Source: Candidatus Latescibacterota bacterium
Lineage (GTDB): Bacteria; Latescibacterota; UBA2968; UBA8231
DNA: 34,924 nt
Assembly (NCBI GenBank): GCA_020852055.1
Contig: JADZBP010000086.1
Coordinates: forward strand, 1-34,924
Direction of reading: 5' to 3'
Shown piece after piece: positions 31,843-34,924 of this stretch (the first letter of the stretch is position 1; each line of letters starts with the position of its first letter). The translations under genes and the position numbers were made by a program. The notes under the pieces were generated by a model. It was not told where the DNA came from and searched no databases. It saw nothing but the letters and a program-made list of their open reading frames with translations.

Positions 31843-31872
31843 TTGTCAATACAGGTGGCGCCAGATTGACAA
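31843..31872. promoter_or_regulatory. Symmetric inverted repeat carrying both divergent -35 elements
   Basis: TTGTCAAT (31843-31850) and ATTGACAA (31865-31872), perfect 8-base arms, 14-base spacer. Each arm contains a TTGACA -35 hexamer facing outward: toward mlaE on the plus strand and toward the zinc-ribbon gene on the minus strand. A protein binding this repeat would control both operons. Confidence 0.6.
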
Positions 31873-31893
31873 TAAGGTCGAGCAGGGCATATT
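31866..31893 (+). promoter_or_regulatory. Candidate mlaEFD promoter with near-leaderless start
   Basis: TTGACA (31866-31871), 16 bases, CATATT (31888-31893). Predicted start near 31900, four bases before the mlaE ATG at 31904. No Shine-Dalgarno precedes that ATG. Confidence 0.5.
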
Positions 31894-31903
31894 TATAACC
31901 GGT

Positions 31904-32704
31904 ATGGTTACTAGAATAGCAAAGAAAGGGTTGCGCGGCCTGCTGCGCGCCCTAGGACGGGCGGCCGAAGCCGTGGGGCAGCACACCGGGGGGATGGCCA
32001 TACTGTTGTGGCGCATCGGCGAGTCCACCTTGCGGGGCCGGGTGTCGATGCGCGAGGTGATCTCGCAGACCTTCTCAATGGGAGTGAAGAGCATCCCCCT
32101 GGTCTGCGTGACCGGGCTTTTGTCCGGGCTGGTGACCTCGCAGCAGGGCGGGTACCAGTTCACCGGCTCGGTACCCCTCTACGTGCTGGGCAGCGTGGTG
32201 ACCTCGAGTGTCATCCTCGAACTGGGGCCGGTGATGACCGCTTTTGTGCTCATCGGCCGGGTGGGGGCGCGCATCACCGCCGAGCTGGGCACCATGAAGG
32301 TCTCCGAGCAGATCGATGCCCTCTACTCCCTGGGCCGCGACCCGGTGCCGGTGCTGGCCGCCCCCCGCCTGATCGCCGGCACCTTCTCGACGCCGCTGCT
32401 GGTGGGTCTGGCCAACACCGTGGGGCTCTTCTCCGGCCTGGTGGCCTCGCGGGCGACCATGGGCCTGGGGCCCGAGTCCTTTCTCTACGGGGCCCGGCTC
32501 TTCTGGCACAACTGGGACCTGCTCTACTCCCTGAGCAAAGGGTTGGCTTTCGGTTTCATCATCCCGCTGATCTCCTGCCACATGGGTTTCCGCACCCGCG
32601 GCGGCGCCGAAGGGGTGGGGCGGGCCACCACCTCCTCGGTGGTGATCATGATCATCTCGGTGCTGGTCCTGGACGCGCTCTTCCCACCCCTCTTCCTCAA
32701 CTGA
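31904..32704 (+). CDS. mlaE: MlaE-type ABC transporter permease
   Basis: 266-residue permease of the Mla/MCE lipid transport system in the inner membrane. An amphipathic N-terminal helix precedes the helices; the conserved core has ELGPVMTAFVLIGRVGARIT followed by AELGTMKVSEQIDAL, the classic MlaE motif, and PRLIAGTFSTPLLVGLANTV. Length fits MlaE (about 260). It has no ribosome-binding site and is preceded by an AT-rich -10-like patch. mlaF starts 7 bases after the mlaE stop, so the set is an operon. It moves phospholipid between membranes; the direction in this organism is not known. Confidence 0.94.
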   Translation: MVTRIAKKGLRGLLRALGRAAEAVGQHTGGMAILLWRIGESTLRGRVSMREVISQTFSMGVKSIPLVCVTGLLSGLVTSQQGGYQFTGSVPLYVLGSVVTSSVILELGPVMTAFVLIGRVGARITAELGTMKVSEQIDALYSLGRDPVPVLAAPRLIAGTFSTPLLVGLANTVGLFSGLVASRATMGLGPESFLYGARLFWHNWDLLYSLSKGLAFGFIIPLISCHMGFRTRGGAEGVGRATTSSVVIMIISVLVLDALFPPLFLN

Positions 32705-32711
32705 AGCGCGC

Positions 32712-33482
32712 ATGATCGAGTACCGGGACATTCACAAGGCCTACGATGCGCCCGTGCTTTCCGGGGTGAGCCTGCGGGTGGAGACCGGGGAGTGTATCTC
32801 CATCGTCGGGCCTTCGGGAACGGGCAAGAGTGTGCTGCTCAAGACCACCAATGGCCTGCTCCGGCCCGACCGGGGCGATGTCTTCATCGAGGGCGAGTCG
32901 GTGTTCAACTCGGGGCGGCGCACCCTGGAGCGGATCCGCCGCAAGGTGGGGTACGTGTTCCAGTACGCGGCCCTCTTCGACTCGATGACCGTCTTCGAGA
33001 ACGTCTGCCAGGGCCTGCCCGAGGAGGAGGCGAAGCAGCGGCGTTCCTCCGAGGTGATGCGCCGGGTGTGCGCCGCCCTCGAGGATGTCAACCTCGAGCC
33101 GGCCCATATCCTCAACGACCTGCCGGCGGAGCTTTCGGGCGGGATGCGCAAACGGGTCGGCCTGGCGCGGGCCATCGTCGGCCGGCCGCGCATCGTGCTC
33201 TACGACGAACCGGTCACCGGCCTCGATCCGGTCAACAGTGCGGTCGTGGGCCTGCTGATCACCGACATCCAGGAACGCCTGAAGGTCACCTCGGTGGTGG
33301 TGACCCACGACATCGAACAGGCCCTGGGCATCTCCCAGCGCATCGCCCTGCTCGACCGCGGCAAGCTGCGCTTCGTGGGCACGCCCGGGGAGTTCAAGGA
33401 AAGTCAGGACCGCGTGGTCCAGGCCTTTGCCAACCGTCAGGCGGCCACCGCCGTTGCGCTCAAGATCATGGAGGAACAGTGA
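32712..33482 (+). CDS. mlaF: MlaF-type ABC transporter ATPase
   Basis: 256-residue ATPase powering MlaE. Walker A GPSGTGKS (33-40), Q-loop VFQYAALFDSMTV, signature LSGGMRKRVGLARAI (141-155), Walker B IVLYDEPVTGLDP (161-173) and switch His in VVVTHDIEQAL. The AALFDSMTVFENV segment is characteristic of the Mla/Ttg2A subfamily. It starts 7 bases after mlaE. Its stop codon overlaps the GTG start of mlaD (GTGA), so the two should be translated together. Confidence 0.95.
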   Translation: MIEYRDIHKAYDAPVLSGVSLRVETGECISIVGPSGTGKSVLLKTTNGLLRPDRGDVFIEGESVFNSGRRTLERIRRKVGYVFQYAALFDSMTVFENVCQGLPEEEAKQRRSSEVMRRVCAALEDVNLEPAHILNDLPAELSGGMRKRVGLARAIVGRPRIVLYDEPVTGLDPVNSAVVGLLITDIQERLKVTSVVVTHDIEQALGISQRIALLDRGKLRFVGTPGEFKESQDRVVQAFANRQAATAVALKIMEEQ

Positions 33483-34414
33483 ACCAGGAAAAGCCCCTTC
33501 CCATGCTGCCCCCCTCGCGGGCCCGGGATCGCGAGGTCTGGGTGGGTGTATTTGTCATCCTGGGGGTGGCGGCCGTCATCATCTCGCTCTTCACCCTCAC
33601 CGACGCGGCCCTCTTCCGCGGCCGCTACAAGGTCCAGACCATCGTCAAGGATGCCGGCGGCATCCGGCGCGGTGACCCGGTGCAGATGCGCGGGGTGAAT
33701 ATCGGGCGGGTGATGACCTTCAAGATCGTGCCCGAAGGGGTGGCGGTGACCCTGGAGATCGAGGGGGAGTACCTCATCCCCGCCGATTCGAAGGTGGAAC
33801 TGCGCTCCTCCGGCCTGCTGGGCGGCATGGTGGCCAACGTCGATCCCGGCGCCTCGGAGCAGGATCTCGACTGGGGCGGCACCCTGCCGGGCACCATCGG
33901 GGTGGGGGTCTTCGACCAGATCGACGAACTGCAGGGCCAGGCCGACCAGGCCCTCATCCGGGTGCAGAAGCTGCTCGATGAGCAGACCATCCAGAACGTA
34001 CACGAAGGCGGCCAGGACCTGCGGCAGTTGCTGCGGCAGCTCAACGAGGTGGCCACCCAGCAGCGCGGCGAACTGGCGGCCATCTCCGGCAGCCTGCGCC
34101 GTTCGGTCGAAAGCCTGGAGAAAACCACCACCGGACCCCAGCTCAGCCGGGCGGCCCAGCGCATCGACGTCCTCACCGAGAAACTCGACAGCACCGCCGC
34201 GTCGCTGGCGCGCTCGTCCCGTTCGGCCGAGAGCATCCTGGCGCGGATGGACCGGGGCGAAGGCACCCTGGGCAAACTCTCCACGGACACCGCCCTCTAC
34301 GACCGGGCCGTGGAAGCGGCGACCGGGATGAAAAAAGCCGCCGAGGAACTGTCGGGCCTCGCGGCCGATATCCGCACCGAGCCGAAGAAATTCGTTCACC
34401 TCAGTATCTTCTGA
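33479..34414 (+). CDS. mlaD: MCE-domain lipid-binding protein MlaD
   Basis: 311 residues: one membrane anchor (about 20-41), one MCE domain (about 49-125, with KDAGGIRRGDPVQMRGVNIG and ADSKVELRSSGLLGGMVANV), then a long helical tail (about 150-290, LRQLLRQLNEVATQQRGELA and later repeats). Compared with about 180 residues in E. coli MlaD, the long tail is like MCE proteins that form tubes across the periplasm. GTG at 33479 overlaps the mlaF stop and follows GGAGGA; ATG 33503 would shorten it by eight residues. MlaC and MlaB are not in the window, so a soluble carrier may be absent or elsewhere. Confidence 0.92.
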   Translation: MNQEKPLPMLPPSRARDREVWVGVFVILGVAAVIISLFTLTDAALFRGRYKVQTIVKDAGGIRRGDPVQMRGVNIGRVMTFKIVPEGVAVTLEIEGEYLIPADSKVELRSSGLLGGMVANVDPGASEQDLDWGGTLPGTIGVGVFDQIDELQGQADQALIRVQKLLDEQTIQNVHEGGQDLRQLLRQLNEVATQQRGELAAISGSLRRSVESLEKTTTGPQLSRAAQRIDVLTEKLDSTAASLARSSRSAESILARMDRGEGTLGKLSTDTALYDRAVEAATGMKKAAEELSGLAADIRTEPKKFVHLSIF

Positions 34415-34433
34415 GGCGCCCCCGGATTCCCGA

Positions 34434-34562
34434 TGCGATTCGTATTTCCGTAGCACCGCGGCCCTGGCCCGCATCCGCTGGCTCGACCTGCTGGGGCAAC
34501 TGGCCGCCGGCCTGCCCTCGGCAGTGGACAAGACCAGCTGGGGCCAGGCCAAATCCCGCTGA
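34434..34562 (+). pseudogene. Orphan coding fragment, possibly frameshifted just after its start
   Basis: From about 34437 the third plus-strand frame reads a coherent helical peptide (YFRSTAALARIRWLDLLGQL, then AAGLPSAVDKTSWGQAKSR) ending at the TGA at 34560. No ATG or GTG exists in that frame. An ATG at 34434 lies in another frame and hits a stop after six codons; one missing base near 34438 would join it to the peptide, giving about 42 residues. It could equally be the tail of a lost gene. I recognise no family. It lies between mlaD and the hydrolase gene. Confidence 0.3.
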
Positions 34563-34589
34563 CCCCTTCTTCTGGAGGAGGAGAATAAC

Positions 34590-34924
34590 ATGCCCCGAAT
34601 GCTCTGCGCGGCCATGGTGGTTTTAGGTGCCCTCGCCGCCGGTGCCCAGGACAGCCTGCAGGTGCGGCTCAACGCGTCGCCGCGCCACCAGGAATGGGTG
34701 AAGATCCCCAGCGGCGCCCGCCAGGTCGAGGCCTTCATCGTTTACCCCGAGGTCGCCGAGAAGGCCCAGGCGGTGATCGTCATCCACGAGAACCGCGGCC
34801 TGACCGACTGGGTGCGCGGGGTGGCCGACCGCCTGGCCGAGGCCGGGTACATCGCCCTGGCGCCGGACCTGCTTTCGGGCACGGGCCCCGGGGGCGGGGG
34901 CACCGCCAGCTTCGCCTCCCAGGA
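34590..34924 (+). CDS. Dienelactone hydrolase family protein (5' part, cut by window end)
   Basis: Partial gene: the first 111 codons are present. The N-terminus is a short signal peptide (RMLCAAMVVLGALAAGAQ), so the protein is probably exported. Then comes the alpha/beta-hydrolase start: VEAFIVYPEVAEKAQAVIVI, HENRGLTDWVRGVADRLAEA and GYIALAPDLLSG, where HENRGL is typical of dienelactone-hydrolase-like enzymes. The nucleophile (usually Cys or Ser) and the catalytic Asp and His lie beyond the window. A strong GGAGGAGGAG precedes the ATG by about 6 bases. Nothing shows the substrate; the relation to mlaEFD is only positional. Confidence 0.85.
   Translation, partial: MPRMLCAAMVVLGALAAGAQDSLQVRLNASPRHQEWVKIPSGARQVEAFIVYPEVAEKAQAVIVIHENRGLTDWVRGVADRLAEAGYIALAPDLLSGTGPGGGGTASFASQ

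Noticed and set aside
1-34924. tRNA or rRNA genes, CRISPR array, insertion sequence, prophage or defence island
   Set aside because: Read-through of both strands showed no tRNA cloverleaf, regular spacer repeats, transposase, integrase or known defence protein motifs.

Overview
The window is GC-rich, densely packed chromosomal DNA from a diderm (Gram-negative-type) bacterium. Evidence for an outer membrane is an RND/TolC efflux set, an MlaEFD lipid-transport cluster and lipoprotein or signal-peptide genes. Household gene order (uppS-cdsA-rseP) sits among families common in uncultured environmental lineages: ThuA-like, Gfo/Idh/MocA, UPF0182, URO-D/MtaA-like and lactonase paralogs. This mix recalls Latescibacterota and other FCB-related genomes. 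That placement is inference, because no rRNA or other phylogenetic marker lies in the window. I recognised no tRNA, rRNA, CRISPR array, insertion sequence or prophage gene.

Layout. 23-2392 (+): a P-loop secretion-type ATPase, a Gfo/Idh/MocA oxidoreductase and a SpoU RNA methyltransferase, all overlapping. 2374-3812 (-): a cytochrome-c-like lipoprotein with a CX4CH motif, coupled to an exported TPR protein. 3875-5251 (+): a dihydrolipoamide-dehydrogenase-like flavoprotein. 5211-11449 (-): a TetR regulator and a TolC-adaptor-RND efflux operon sharing the same operator core. 11570-14013 (-): inositol-phosphate synthase and an MtaA-like URO-D-fold protein, with a divergent LysR gene at 14147-15073. 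15074-15436: noncoding, with an inverted repeat. 15437-16269: a DUF309 gene and a strikingly shortened VOC/PhnB gene with its own consensus promoter. 16322-21058 (-): fau, UPF0182, NIPSNAP and dus. 21169-26347 (+): uppS, cdsA, rseP, queG and a GNAT gene. 26423-27526 (-): a YdeI-like and an SRPBCC gene, the latter less GC-rich than its surroundings. 27754-29376 (-): ThuA-like and D-2-hydroxyacid dehydrogenase genes with a promoter and terminator. 29483-31781 (-): a zinc-ribbon protein and two tandem lactonase-type propellers. 31904-34414 (+): mlaE-mlaF-mlaD. After that come an orphan coding fragment and the start of a dienelactone hydrolase gene cut by the window edge.

How the genes work together. 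The envelope theme is strong: isoprenoid carrier lipid (UppS), CDP-diacylglycerol (CdsA), possibly inositol lipid precursor (Ino1), lipid trafficking (MlaEFD), envelope stress proteolysis (RseP) and drug export (RND). A second theme is small-molecule or sugar oxidation (Gfo/Idh, ThuA, D-2-hydroxyacid dehydrogenase, lactonases). A third is tRNA/rRNA modification (SpoU, Dus, QueG).

Most striking signals: (1) several genes without a Shine-Dalgarno have promoter-like hexamers placed so that transcription would start at or within a few bases of the start codon (fau, lpd-like, mlaE), suggesting leaderless mRNAs; (2) a 60-residue VOC remnant that keeps promoter, ribosome-binding site and reading frame; (3) matched operators in front of tetR and the efflux operon; (4) a LysR-type palindrome at the textbook distance upstream of the predicted ino1 promoter; (5) Gly codons before Tyr or Phe that avoid GGC. 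I did not find a clear-cut new defence or mobile system.
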